Source: Formosa sp. (GTDB taxonomy: Bacteria > Bacteroidota > Bacteroidia > Flavobacteriales > Flavobacteriaceae). Taken from it: a DNA stretch of 48,311 nt. The notes below the pieces were generated by a model. It was not told the origin of the DNA, did not search any database, and saw only the letters and a list, made by a program, of their open reading frames with translations. The position numbers were made by a program, and so were the translations under genes. Location: contig NYVA01000040.1 in NCBI GenBank assembly GCA_002684355.1, forward strand, positions 10,605-58,915. The letters are read 5' to 3'. Positions 29,571 through 39,164 of this stretch are shown piece after piece; position 1 is the first letter of the stretch, and each line of letters opens with the position of its first letter.

Positions 29571-31379
29571 ATGAAAATTAGATTTAAGCTATTTACCATT
29601 TTAGCGCTTTTTTTAATGAACTGTGGTCTTGCACAAACGGTGCAGCCTTTAGACTCCATTACCATAAAATCTTCAAGAATTGATTTGCCTTTTAAGGAAA
29701 ATTCAAGAACCATCAGTATTATAACATCAGAAACAATAAACGAAAGTCCTGCTACAAATTTAGTAGAGCTGCTGCAGCAAGAAGCAGGCATCGATGTTCG
29801 CCGTCAAGGCATTTATGGCATGCAATCTGATCTGTACGTCCGAGGTGGTGGTTTTGATCAAACACTGCTACTAATAGATGGTATTAAAGTGGAGGATCCA
29901 CAAACAGGCCACCACACTTTAAACATTGCATTGCCCTTAGAGGTCATCAAGCGCATTGAAATTATCAAAGGCCCTGCCGCACGAATTTTCGGACAAAATG
30001 GCTTTACCGGAGCCATTAATATTGTGACAAAATCAAATGAATCTATAAAAAATAACGCTGGATTTCAACTGGGCTCTTACAACCAGCAACATGCCGCCGC
30101 AACTTTGGGAACTAGGGTGGGAACTACCGGCCTTATGGGGCATGCATCAGTCAACAGTTCAGAGGGATATCGCTATAATACCGATTTTAACAACCAAAAC
30201 TTCTTTGTAAAAAGCAGTTTCAATACAGCGGCAAACCCCATTGAGGTCATTGCCACCTTTTCAGAAAGAAAGTTCGGAGGGAATCAATTTTATGCCATTA
30301 ATGCCAAAGAACAATACGAGGAAACCCAAAGTAGCTTGGTTGGGGTTTCAACAACATTAAAAAAGGGCCATTTGAAACTCAGTCCACAGCTGTATTGGAA
30401 GCGGAACCAAGATATGTATCTCTACATTAGAAACAACCCCTCTGTCTATAGAAATTTACACATTTCTAACAAAATAGGCGGGCAAATCAATGCCGCTTAT
30501 AGCTCAAATATTGGTGTAACAGGCTTCGGGATTGATCTTGCTAAAGTAGAAATGGAAAGCAACCGATTGGGGCATAGAAATCGCTGGATGGGCACGCTTT
30601 TTGTGGAACATCGCTTTTCCTTTTTAGACAATGTACTCGACGTGACGCCAGGGGTGTCCGTTGGCTATTTTTCAGACTTTGAGACCAATGCTTTCCCAGG
30701 GATTGACATTGGATATACAATCAACGAACACTTTAGGGTCTATACCAATGCAGGCTACACCTACCGCACCCCAACCTACAACGATCTTTTCTATGTAGGC
30801 AGTAGAGATGAGGGCAATGAAAACTTAGTGCCAGAAGAGGCAATTTCCCAAGAGCTTGGTTTGAAATATTTTGGAGATAAAATTAGTGCAACTGTTGCCT
30901 TTTTTAATAGGAATTCAGATAATTTAATAGATTATACCAAAGACAATGAGGCTGATAAATGGAAGTCCAATAACTTGACAAGTTTAAATACAAGAGGGGT
31001 TGAAGTTCAACTATCGGCTCCCTTTAAATTGGGGCAGTACAACCAAAGCTTTAACCTTGGATACACCCACTTAAATGAAGATTTAAAAGCGGTTCGTGCT
31101 AACTTTTCAAAATACATTATTAATTCCCTGAACCACCATCTTACAGCGCGCCTAAAATCACAGTTTACTAAAAACTTAACTCAAAGTTTTGTCTATAAAT
31201 TTGCGGAGCGGGCTACAGGGGAGAGCTACAGTGTGGTAGATGCACAACTTAAATTACTAATCCCTGGTTTAGAACTGACTGTTACTGCAAATAATATTTT
31301 TAATACCGATTATGTCGAAACAGGCATTGTGCCAATGCCAAAAGGCAACGTGTTATTTGGTATTCGGGGCTTTTTCTAA
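29571..31379 (+). CDS. TonB-dependent receptor (BtuB/vitamin B12-like)
   Basis: Signal peptide; plug domain (LVELLQQEAGIDVRRQGIYGMQSDLYVRGGGFDQTLLLIDGIKVEDPQTGHH); C-terminal beta-barrel. Confidence 0.93.
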   Translation: MKIRFKLFTILALFLMNCGLAQTVQPLDSITIKSSRIDLPFKENSRTISIITSETINESPATNLVELLQQEAGIDVRRQGIYGMQSDLYVRGGGFDQTLLLIDGIKVEDPQTGHHTLNIALPLEVIKRIEIIKGPAARIFGQNGFTGAINIVTKSNESIKNNAGFQLGSYNQQHAAATLGTRVGTTGLMGHASVNSSEGYRYNTDFNNQNFFVKSSFNTAANPIEVIATFSERKFGGNQFYAINAKEQYEETQSSLVGVSTTLKKGHLKLSPQLYWKRNQDMYLYIRNNPSVYRNLHISNKIGGQINAAYSSNIGVTGFGIDLAKVEMESNRLGHRNRWMGTLFVEHRFSFLDNVLDVTPGVSVGYFSDFETNAFPGIDIGYTINEHFRVYTNAGYTYRTPTYNDLFYVGSRDEGNENLVPEEAISQELGLKYFGDKISATVAFFNRNSDNLIDYTKDNEADKWKSNNLTSLNTRGVEVQLSAPFKLGQYNQSFNLGYTHLNEDLKAVRANFSKYIINSLNHHLTARLKSQFTKNLTQSFVYKFAERATGESYSVVDAQLKLLIPGLELTVTANNIFNTDYVETGIVPMPKGNVLFGIRGFF

Positions 31380-31435
31380 ACCAAAATTTTTGGATTAGCT
31401 CATTAATAAATGTATTTTTAAAAAAAACTTATAAT

Positions 31436-32020
31436 ATGAAAAATAATTCTGAGATAATGTCTGAAGCTAGAGCTGCACTCAATGGGAAATGGCCTTTTGC
31501 TATAGGAACTTTTTTTGTGATGACTTTAATTCTAATTGGCGCATCATTGATACCAATTGCAGGAACAATTTTATCTTTATTGATCACTGGGCCGTTGGTA
31601 GTAGGCGCTGCTTTTGTAGGTTTGAAAATTTATAAAAATGAAGCTGCTGAAACAAATGATTTGTTTTTTGCCTTTAAGCATTCTTTTACAAATTCCGTCT
31701 TGGCCTACTTGCTTATGGCGGTATTCATTTTGTTGAGATTCCTATTGCTTATTGTTCCTGGAATAATTGCTGCCTTGGCGTATTCTCAAACCTATTTTAT
31801 TTTGGCAGAAAACCCATCGATGGATGCTTACGATGCCATACTAAAAAGCAAGAAAATGATGATGGGATATAAATGGCAGTACTTTAAGGTTGGGGTGAGA
31901 TTATTCGGGCTTGGAATTTTATGTCTTTTTACCCTTGGCATTGGTTTCCTATGGTTGGCCCCGTATCAATATGTGGTTTATGCCAAATTTTATGAGGAAC
32001 TTAAATCGGTAAATGCTTAG
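31436..32020 (+). CDS. DUF975-like multi-TM membrane protein
   Basis: MKNNSEIMSEARAALNGKWPFAIGTF plus four or more TM segments; NPSMDAYDAILKSKKMMMGYKWQYF motif. Confidence 0.65.
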   Translation: MKNNSEIMSEARAALNGKWPFAIGTFFVMTLILIGASLIPIAGTILSLLITGPLVVGAAFVGLKIYKNEAAETNDLFFAFKHSFTNSVLAYLLMAVFILLRFLLLIVPGIIAALAYSQTYFILAENPSMDAYDAILKSKKMMMGYKWQYFKVGVRLFGLGILCLFTLGIGFLWLAPYQYVVYAKFYEELKSVNA

Positions 32021-32027
32021 TATTTCA

Positions 32028-32504
32028 CTATTTAAAAACTTGATTTACTTTTTCGTATACTATAGAAGACTCCCAGCCACGGTATAAAAGATAATCGGCT
32101 AATTTTTTCTTCTTCTTGAAGGCAGATGTCCCTGTAATTGAAGCTACTTTTTTATGTGCTAGACTTTCGAAAGTAGCTTTGTAAGCTGCCTCGGAAATTT
32201 GTTTCAGTGCTTTTTCAATGAGATATTTTGAAATGTTCCGCTGTTTAAGCTCAGAAGTGAGTCTATGCCTTCCCCACTTTTTGATTTTAAATTTTCCCCG
32301 AACAAAAGCCAAGGCGAAACGTTCTTCATTTAAATAATCTCCGTCAATTAAGGCCATTATAATTTGATCAGACGCTTCAGAAATCATCCGCATTTCTTTT
32401 AATTTTTGTTCTACTTCTTTGTGGCAACGGTCTTGATAGCTACAGTATTTTTGAAGTTTCGAAAGGGCTTCGTCAAAAGTATATGATTTCTTATAATTGT
32501 ACAT
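32028..32504 (-). CDS. recX: Regulatory protein RecX
   Basis: ALSKLQKYCSYQDRCHKEVEQKL...LIDGDYLNEERFALAFVRGKFKIKKWGRHRLTSELKQRNI. Confidence 0.93.
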   Translation of the reverse strand: MYNYKKSYTFDEALSKLQKYCSYQDRCHKEVEQKLKEMRMISEASDQIIMALIDGDYLNEERFALAFVRGKFKIKKWGRHRLTSELKQRNISKYLIEKALKQISEAAYKATFESLAHKKVASITGTSAFKKKKKLADYLLYRGWESSIVYEKVNQVFK

Positions 32505-34912
32505 TAATTCTTGTATGTAATCGCAAAAATTAAATGGGTTCCAGGGCCACTTATTCCAGAAGCAAATGGGCGATAACCTTCGTTAGAAATATTCTCTAAG
32601 GCGCTTACAAAAGAAAGGTTCTCCGTAAATTGATATTGTGCTCTTATATTAAAGGTCATCCATGCGGGGGCATATGGATTGCCATTGGCATCAATAGCAA
32701 ACAAATGGTTTGAAAGTTCATGAGAGATGTCTTTATAGGTCAAACCAGCACTGTAATTAATAAAGCCATCTAAGGTAATCTTTTTGTGTTTCCAAAGAAG
32801 ATGCGCATTCCCAAAAGCAGGGGCTACATGTCGTACAGGAACTTCTGCGTTATGAGTATTCTTTTGGCGGCCTTTTGTAAGACTAAATTGAGATGTAATT
32901 TCTATATCTTTTGTGAGCCGTGCTTGAAAGCCTGATTCAAATCCATAGATATTGGCCTGCGCGTTATTTTGTACCGCCTGCACAGTACTGGATACGCCGT
33001 CATAATTAATTTCTGTAACCCCATTAATATTGAAAGCATCTCTTGTCATAGCATTGTCCAGATGCGTATAATAGGCCGACAAATCCAACACTGCTGAATC
33101 GTTAAAATTAATTGTCAGACCTAATTCACCTCCATAAGCATGCTCTGGCTTGAGTTGATTGTTAGGTACCACAACACTACCAGGTTCAGAGTCAAAAACC
33201 TTTCCAATATCATCAATATTTGGCGCTCTAAAAGCAGTGGTTAGATTGAACTTCCATAAAAAGGTTTGGCTTTGTTCCCAAGTAAAGCCTGCGGTTCCTG
33301 TCAATGCATTGGTATTTAAATTGGCTGTTGTAAATGGGAGATCGTAAAATTCATTATTAGTTGTTAAATCTGTCACGATAGAAACGTCATTGTAACGAAT
33401 CCCTGATTGAAATGTTAATTTTGAAGAGGGCTTGTACTTGAAACTCAGATAACTTGCAAAACTTGACCATTGAGCTCCGTCTGGATAACGAGACGCAATA
33501 TGTTGGATGCTATTGGTTTCAATTTCTTTAGAAATCCCTACAGAGCCAATTGTATTATAAATAAATTCTGCCCCGTAAGATAGGTTAGACACATCTGATA
33601 ATGATTTTTCTAAATCTAAGTTCAAAGACAGGGCGTCAACCGTTTCTGTCCTAGTTTTCCGATCGTTGGCCTCAAATTTTCGGCTGATCCGACTTTCTTC
33701 AAAATTTTGATAAGCCATGCTGGCCTTTATTTTGTCATAAAATGGGGAACGGCTACTGAGTTTTGTCAATTGAAGGTTGGCTAAAAACCATTGTTGAGGG
33801 CCATAATTCCATTCAGAAAACTGTAATGCATTAGAGTTGTCTTGCCGAAGTGTCAGGCGGTCGTAACGAGGAATGTTTGAGGTAGTTGCGAAATGAAGGC
33901 CCAAGTCAAATGTGAGGTTTTCATTGGCCTTGTATTGAATTTTTTGGGCGGCATGAAATTGACTAAAACTTGTTCCCTTTTGTAATAAAGGTTCGTGATT
34001 CGGCATTAGCATATCCTGGCCATTACGCTGACTCACAAAAAAGGGTGTTAAATAGGCATCATTGCTGGTTTTACCCATTTTTAAATCTCCAAAATCAGAA
34101 AAACTCAGACTTGAATGAAGCCCCCATTTTTTCAAGCCAAGATTCAATCCAAACTGCAGCGTCCTTTCATTGTTAGCCGAGGCATAACGCAAATTACTTT
34201 TGGTAGAGATTTCGGGGGTTCCTAATTCTGAGATCTTTGGAGTCGTTGTATAAAAATTCATGACTCCTCCAATCGCATCACTCCCATAAATAACAGATCC
34301 TGCACCCAGAATAACTTCAGTTTTTTGAATGTTAAAAGGGTTTATGGAAATTACGTTTTGAACATTCCCACTCCTGAAGATTGCATTATTTAATCGAACA
34401 CCATCCACCGTAATTAATACGCGATTTGTAGAAAATCCGCGAATCATAGGGCTGCCACCTCCCAATTGACTTTTTTGAATAAAAACCCGGCCAGTATTGG
34501 CCAATAAATCTGCGGAAGTTTGAGGGTTTGCCAGTTCAATGTCGTTGGCGTTGAGGGTTATAATCTTTTGCGGAACTTCTTTTTTACTTTGCTCGAACTT
34601 CGAGGCTGAAATCACAATTTCATTCAAATCTGTTGCTTTGGATGCTAAGAAAATGGTGTCATTAAGCTTGGACTTGAGGCCAGATTTTGTTCGGTAAGAT
34701 AGATGCTGAAAATAGATGCGTTCAAAACTTTGAAAGCGCACAATAGAGGCTTTGCCATCTAAGTTAGAAATATTTGTTTTGGTCTTAACTAAATTATAAA
34801 CAACGACTCCCGGAATAGGTTCTAAGCTTGTGGCATCAACCACCACAACCCTCTGTGCGGATACACTACAAATAAAAAAGCCTATAAAAAAAGTGTAAAA
34901 ATACTTTATCAT
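32504..34912 (-). CDS. TonB-dependent receptor with CarboxypepD_reg-like N-terminal domain
   Basis: VVDATSLEPIPGVVVYNL; plug domain (SPMIRGFSTNRVLITVDGVRLNNAIFRSGNVQNV...IYGSDAIGGVMNFYT); C-terminal barrel. Confidence 0.92.
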   Translation of the reverse strand: MIKYFYTFFIGFFICSVSAQRVVVVDATSLEPIPGVVVYNLVKTKTNISNLDGKASIVRFQSFERIYFQHLSYRTKSGLKSKLNDTIFLASKATDLNEIVISASKFEQSKKEVPQKIITLNANDIELANPQTSADLLANTGRVFIQKSQLGGGSPMIRGFSTNRVLITVDGVRLNNAIFRSGNVQNVISINPFNIQKTEVILGAGSVIYGSDAIGGVMNFYTTTPKISELGTPEISTKSNLRYASANNERTLQFGLNLGLKKWGLHSSLSFSDFGDLKMGKTSNDAYLTPFFVSQRNGQDMLMPNHEPLLQKGTSFSQFHAAQKIQYKANENLTFDLGLHFATTSNIPRYDRLTLRQDNSNALQFSEWNYGPQQWFLANLQLTKLSSRSPFYDKIKASMAYQNFEESRISRKFEANDRKTRTETVDALSLNLDLEKSLSDVSNLSYGAEFIYNTIGSVGISKEIETNSIQHIASRYPDGAQWSSFASYLSFKYKPSSKLTFQSGIRYNDVSIVTDLTTNNEFYDLPFTTANLNTNALTGTAGFTWEQSQTFLWKFNLTTAFRAPNIDDIGKVFDSEPGSVVVPNNQLKPEHAYGGELGLTINFNDSAVLDLSAYYTHLDNAMTRDAFNINGVTEINYDGVSSTVQAVQNNAQANIYGFESGFQARLTKDIEITSQFSLTKGRQKNTHNAEVPVRHVAPAFGNAHLLWKHKKITLDGFINYSAGLTYKDISHELSNHLFAIDANGNPYAPAWMTFNIRAQYQFTENLSFVSALENISNEGYRPFASGISGPGTHLIFAITYKN

Positions 34913-35631
34913 TAATTAAATACTTGGTTTAAAATGACAAGAGATTTTGGAGACTTGAAGCCTTGCAAATGTAATTTAAAATACAGTAAAATCATATTTA
35001 ACAACTCTTGCTTTTGAGCAGAATTCATTTGTTCACTTTTGTAGTTATCAAATTCCATACCTAAAATTGAATTAAACAAGGTTAATTTAGAGCCAGAAAT
35101 ACAATAACGGCCTGAGCTTTTGGCTTGATAGAGCCCTGCTTCTAAGTTAAAGAAGGGAAGGGTTGGGTTAGAAAGTTCAGGAGAAACTCCGACGTATTTT
35201 GTCAATCCCATTAAAAATTGATGGTGGAAAATACTATTACAATCGACCGTATCGAACCAAAGCAGCGCCGTTTCGATATAGGTGTACAAGCCTTCATTAG
35301 GCGCTTCTTCTTTAAGCACCATCGTTAATATTTCTGCTAAAAAAATGACAACCGTTGATTTTAAAATGTCTGTATGCAAAGCGCTGTATGCTTGCTGTAA
35401 ACGGACATTTTTGATGTAATGTAAATTCCTGTTATTTTTATAATCAATTTCCAGCTGAAGCAAGGAAAGTGGTTGAAAATAAGCAGGCTTTATTTTTGTC
35501 TTTTTTGAAGAAAAGACCCCTTTTACTAAAAAGGAAACCACGCCATTGGAAGCCGTATAGGCCCTAACAATAAGATCGTGGTCTTTGTATTTCAACTTTG
35601 ACAGAATAACCGCTTTTGTAGAAATAATCAT
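34912..35631 (-). CDS. recO: DNA repair protein RecO
   Basis: MIISTKAVILSKLKYKDHDLIVRAYTASNGVVSFLVKGVFSSKK. The ATG at 35631 overlaps the upstream stop as ATGA. Confidence 0.93.
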   Translation of the reverse strand: MIISTKAVILSKLKYKDHDLIVRAYTASNGVVSFLVKGVFSSKKTKIKPAYFQPLSLLQLEIDYKNNRNLHYIKNVRLQQAYSALHTDILKSTVVIFLAEILTMVLKEEAPNEGLYTYIETALLWFDTVDCNSIFHHQFLMGLTKYVGVSPELSNPTLPFFNLEAGLYQAKSSGRYCISGSKLTLFNSILGMEFDNYKSEQMNSAQKQELLNMILLYFKLHLQGFKSPKSLVILNQVFN

Positions 35632-37988
35632 TGGCGTATCAGCATAATCTTTAAAACTTTGGTTTCCAAATTGTCCAAATCCGAAATAAGTACTACATAT
35701 ACTCCAGAGGCGACGGTGCGATTCGCTAAGTTTTTGCCGTTCCAATAAGCCGTTCCTCCATCAATTTCTAAGTTATAACCTTTGAAGCGTAAATTGGTAT
35801 TGGACTGGGCTTCAGCCACTAAATTTCCCGTAACATCTGTTATTTTAATATTGACATTATCGCTCAGGTTTTTAATCTTTACTTTATCAATGGTTAAATT
35901 AAATCCTGGCCTTACGGGATTGGGGTAAGCATAGGCTTCATCAAGCGAATTTGAGGGACTTGACCCTCCCGCATAGAAAGCCACCAAGCCCCTATTGGTG
36001 CCAAAATAAATTTTCCCATTATTTTCATTTTGAACCATTGTTGTGACAGTATTTGAGGGCAGCGGTGAGTTGTCTTCTGTAAAATGATAAATGGTGTTTT
36101 GCCCATCTGCGCTTAAGTAAAAAACACCCGAGTCAGCCGTCGACACCCATTTATTGTTAGACCCATCAACAATAATTTTGGTTATGAACTGTAATTCCAA
36201 GAGTTCTTTGGGGAGCCCATCTTCCAAAATAATAATTGGCGATGTTGTCAAAACTTCTTCTGTAAAAAAATTAGTAGTGTTGTATAAAACTCTCAACCCT
36301 TTGTAGGTGCCAATCCAAAGAACATTGTTTTTGTCAAAGGCCAGTGCCTTTATGTAATCAGAAGGAAGGTTTGCGGTGTCTTCACCTGATAACCCTCTTA
36401 CAGAAGACGCCCCTTGGTTGATGTCATAGCCTATTAATCCAAAAAAATAAGAACCAATAAAAATTTTATCTTGATTAACTATGATGTCAGAAAATCCTAA
36501 ATTGTCAGTGGGATCAGGGATCAGTGAGGTAAAATCATAGGAGGTCCACTGCCCATTAGCATATTTATTTAATGGGTTTTCAACCCTGCCATTCAGAACC
36601 CATAAATTACCGGAGTTATCAAAAGTGTTTGCCAATGTTAGGTTGTATGTGTTGGCAAATTGATCTAATGTGCTATTGGTGGAATCAAAAAGAGGTCCAA
36701 TGCCTTCTGAGCTGAATTTTATAAGCCCGCTGGAATAAGAACCGACATAAAAAACAGATGTATCAAACGGATCAACGGACATATGCGATAAATAGTAGGG
36801 CTCTTGAACTTGAGCACTAATGGTGTCATAGGGAATATTTTGCCATTCATTATTGATATAACGGCTAATCCCTGTGCGTTTCATGCCGCCTGAGAAATTA
36901 TAAAACTGAGAATATCCGCCGGATAAAATCCAAAGGTTTTGATTAAATTCTTCTATTGAAAAAATATTGTTGAGGAGGGGGCCATCGGGGTGAATTTCTT
37001 CAAAAACACCACCATTAGACAAATTAGTTTTAAGAATCCCAAAACCCGATTTACCTAACGTTACATTATTTTTTGTGCCTATAAAAATTTGGTTCTCGTT
37101 AATAATTGAACACGACAACAGTCCTTGGTATTCAGTGGGGAGCGATAGGGTGCTTATCAAATTAAAATTTGTGTCGTAAATCTTAAGTGAAGCTTCTAAA
37201 GTCGTAACAAAATAGTCATTAGAGAAATACACATCAACAGGCGGTTCAGAGTTGACAACGAGCTGGGTCAGTGAATTATTATCATTCAGCCTGAAAGTAA
37301 CTCCAGCATTTGATGTGACAATTAATTGACCATCACTGGATGCTAAAAAAATAAACTCGCCGGAAACAGCACTAAACCACTGCTGATAATCAATTAAATT
37401 GGGATTACTTAATGCTATAGATTTGATCCCTTCATTATTGCCGCAATTGGCATAAATTGTATTGTTGTAAACTGCCGTTTGTTTGACTGGTATTTGATTG
37501 CCAATATTTCCTATGTAAAAGGTGTCTCCAAATTCTAAGTTGTCGAGCCTATAAACTGATATTCCATAGTTTGTTGAAATGTAGAGTTCATCTTGGTACT
37601 CATAAAAGTGGTTGATTTGTTTATTATCTGGAGGGATTGTTGCTTTATTGATAATATCTACAACTCTTAATGCCTCTTGAGTTGCTTCATTAAAAATTTC
37701 TATCAAGCCATTTTCGTAGCCGATAATCAATAATTGATAATTGGTGCTGTAATGAAATGTTGAAATAATATCCCCAGATAATCCGTCAATTGTTGTAATG
37801 GTTTGTATTTCTTGAGTTTGTGCGTCATAAGAAAAGATTGAATTATCCGCCGTCGCATAAATTTTATCATTTGCATAAAAAATTTCAGAAATATTCAAAT
37901 ACGAGAAATACCCTTCCCATGATTGAGAATAGCTAAATGTTGCAAAAAATAACAAAACGACAACTAAATATTTTCTTGAATTCTTCAA
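35628..37988 (-). CDS. porZ: PorZ-like beta-propeller type IX secretion protein
   Basis: Propeller repeats (NVLWIGTYKGLRVLYN; KIYFGTNRGLVAFYAGG) and C-terminal Ig-like domain (AYPNPVRPGF...SGVYVVLISDLDNLETKVLKIMLIRQ). TTG at 37988 gives signal peptide MKNSRKYLVVVLLFFATFSYSQ. Confidence 0.85.
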   Translation of the reverse strand: MKNSRKYLVVVLLFFATFSYSQSWEGYFSYLNISEIFYANDKIYATADNSIFSYDAQTQEIQTITTIDGLSGDIISTFHYSTNYQLLIIGYENGLIEIFNEATQEALRVVDIINKATIPPDNKQINHFYEYQDELYISTNYGISVYRLDNLEFGDTFYIGNIGNQIPVKQTAVYNNTIYANCGNNEGIKSIALSNPNLIDYQQWFSAVSGEFIFLASSDGQLIVTSNAGVTFRLNDNNSLTQLVVNSEPPVDVYFSNDYFVTTLEASLKIYDTNFNLISTLSLPTEYQGLLSCSIINENQIFIGTKNNVTLGKSGFGILKTNLSNGGVFEEIHPDGPLLNNIFSIEEFNQNLWILSGGYSQFYNFSGGMKRTGISRYINNEWQNIPYDTISAQVQEPYYLSHMSVDPFDTSVFYVGSYSSGLIKFSSEGIGPLFDSTNSTLDQFANTYNLTLANTFDNSGNLWVLNGRVENPLNKYANGQWTSYDFTSLIPDPTDNLGFSDIIVNQDKIFIGSYFFGLIGYDINQGASSVRGLSGEDTANLPSDYIKALAFDKNNVLWIGTYKGLRVLYNTTNFFTEEVLTTSPIIILEDGLPKELLELQFITKIIVDGSNNKWVSTADSGVFYLSADGQNTIYHFTEDNSPLPSNTVTTMVQNENNGKIYFGTNRGLVAFYAGGSSPSNSLDEAYAYPNPVRPGFNLTIDKVKIKNLSDNVNIKITDVTGNLVAEAQSNTNLRFKGYNLEIDGGTAYWNGKNLANRTVASGVYVVLISDLDNLETKVLKIMLIRQ

Positions 37989-37995
37989 CGATAAT

Positions 37996-39063
37996 TTATT
38001 TTGAATATTTGAAACTTGATTTAAAAATTTGTTTGTGCCTATTGCGGCGGCTTGGTGGTAGGAAAGGTAATTCAATAAAAATCCAAGATAAAACAGCCAA
38101 AATTACCACCAAAATCGTTGTGCAAACAAACATTAAAAATGGAGAATACATCATGAACAGCCCCAAGGAAACAAACACTTGAATTACCGGAAAATGATAG
38201 ATGTATATTCCGTAGGTGAAATCTCCATATTTGCCAAAGTTATTAAAAATCCGAAGTGTATATGCCAAATAATACACCATAAAACCAAAGGTAATGGGTT
38301 TTAAAATTTGACCTCTAAAAACATATTGTTCCATAGCAAAAAGAAATAAGGATGGAAGAATAATATAGTGTTTCCACTTGAAGAAAAAATCAAATTTTTT
38401 GTAAAATAATATACCAACCGCAAAAAAGGCATAGGCGCCTGGAAGCTGTTTGGCAATCCTATAATTATCCTGGGAAAGAAAATAATTAAAATAAATGATT
38501 GACAAGAGATACAATGCCGTCAAAAGGAGATAAAAATTAATTTTAAAGCGCCTAAAAATCCAATAAAAAATTGGTAGAGAAATATAAAATGCTTCCTCTA
38601 TTTTAATGGTCCACAAGGCTCCATTTACAACACATATTTTCTGAGATTCAAAGACACCAGGCAAACAGGGCTCAAAATAATTTTGAAATGTTAGGTTCGC
38701 AACTAAATATCTATAAAATTGCGGGTTAAAAAAATATTCTGAAATTGTAGCTTTAGAAATAAAAAACAAAAAAAAAGTACAAATAAAGATCACAAAAAAA
38801 TAAGCGGGAAAAATCCGTTTAATTCTTCTAAAAAAATAATCTTTGGTGTTTGAACTATTTTCAAAACTTTTAGCTACCAAAAATCCACTGATTACAAAAA
38901 ATCCTGAAATGGCCAATGGCGTGTTAAAAAGCCCCTGAAGTGGCTGCAGTGTCTCGATTTGACTCAATTCTATAAAGTGGGCAATTGCTACTGTCGTTGC
39001 AAAAACAATTCTCAAAAAATCGAAGTTATTAATATTAACGTTGCTCAAAACCGATCGTTTCAT
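37996..39063 (-). CDS. Acyltransferase 3 (OafA/YrhL-like) family membrane protein
   Basis: NFDFLRIVFATTVAIAHF...ISGFLVAKSFENS...FFRRIKRIFPAYFFV. Confidence 0.92.
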   Translation of the reverse strand: MKRSVLSNVNINNFDFLRIVFATTVAIAHFIELSQIETLQPLQGLFNTPLAISGFFVISGFLVAKSFENSSNTKDYFFRRIKRIFPAYFFVIFICTFFLFFISKATISEYFFNPQFYRYLVANLTFQNYFEPCLPGVFESQKICVVNGALWTIKIEEAFYISLPIFYWIFRRFKINFYLLLTALYLLSIIYFNYFLSQDNYRIAKQLPGAYAFFAVGILFYKKFDFFFKWKHYIILPSLFLFAMEQYVFRGQILKPITFGFMVYYLAYTLRIFNNFGKYGDFTYGIYIYHFPVIQVFVSLGLFMMYSPFLMFVCTTILVVILAVLSWIFIELPFLPPSRRNRHKQIFKSSFKYSK

Positions 39064-39071
39064 CAAATATA
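39064..39071 (-). promoter_or_regulatory. Candidate -7 box TATATTTG abutting the acyltransferase start codon
   Basis: Reverse strand reads TATATTTG-ATG with no gap. Confidence 0.35.
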
Positions 39072-39115
39072 TTTATAACTAACGACAAAATCTGCCATTA
39101 TTATATATAAACAAA

Positions 39116-39142
39116 AAAAGCTACTGTAAGACAGCAGCTTTT
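39116..39142 (-). terminator. Intrinsic terminator after gdhA
   Basis: Minus strand AAAAGCTGCTGT-CTT-ACAGTAGCTTTT followed by further T's; one A/C mismatch. Confidence 0.8.
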
Positions 39143-39164
39143 ACCAATTTTTACAATAAGGTGA

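Noticed and set aside
31381-31393. CCAAAATTTTTGG near-palindrome after the TonB receptor stop
   Set aside because: No real loop for an RNA hairpin and too AT-rich and short to support a terminator or operator call.
35632-35745. N-terminal extension of RecO
   Set aside because: It lies within porZ; the RecO family start MIISTKAVIL coincides with an ATGA overlap at 35631.
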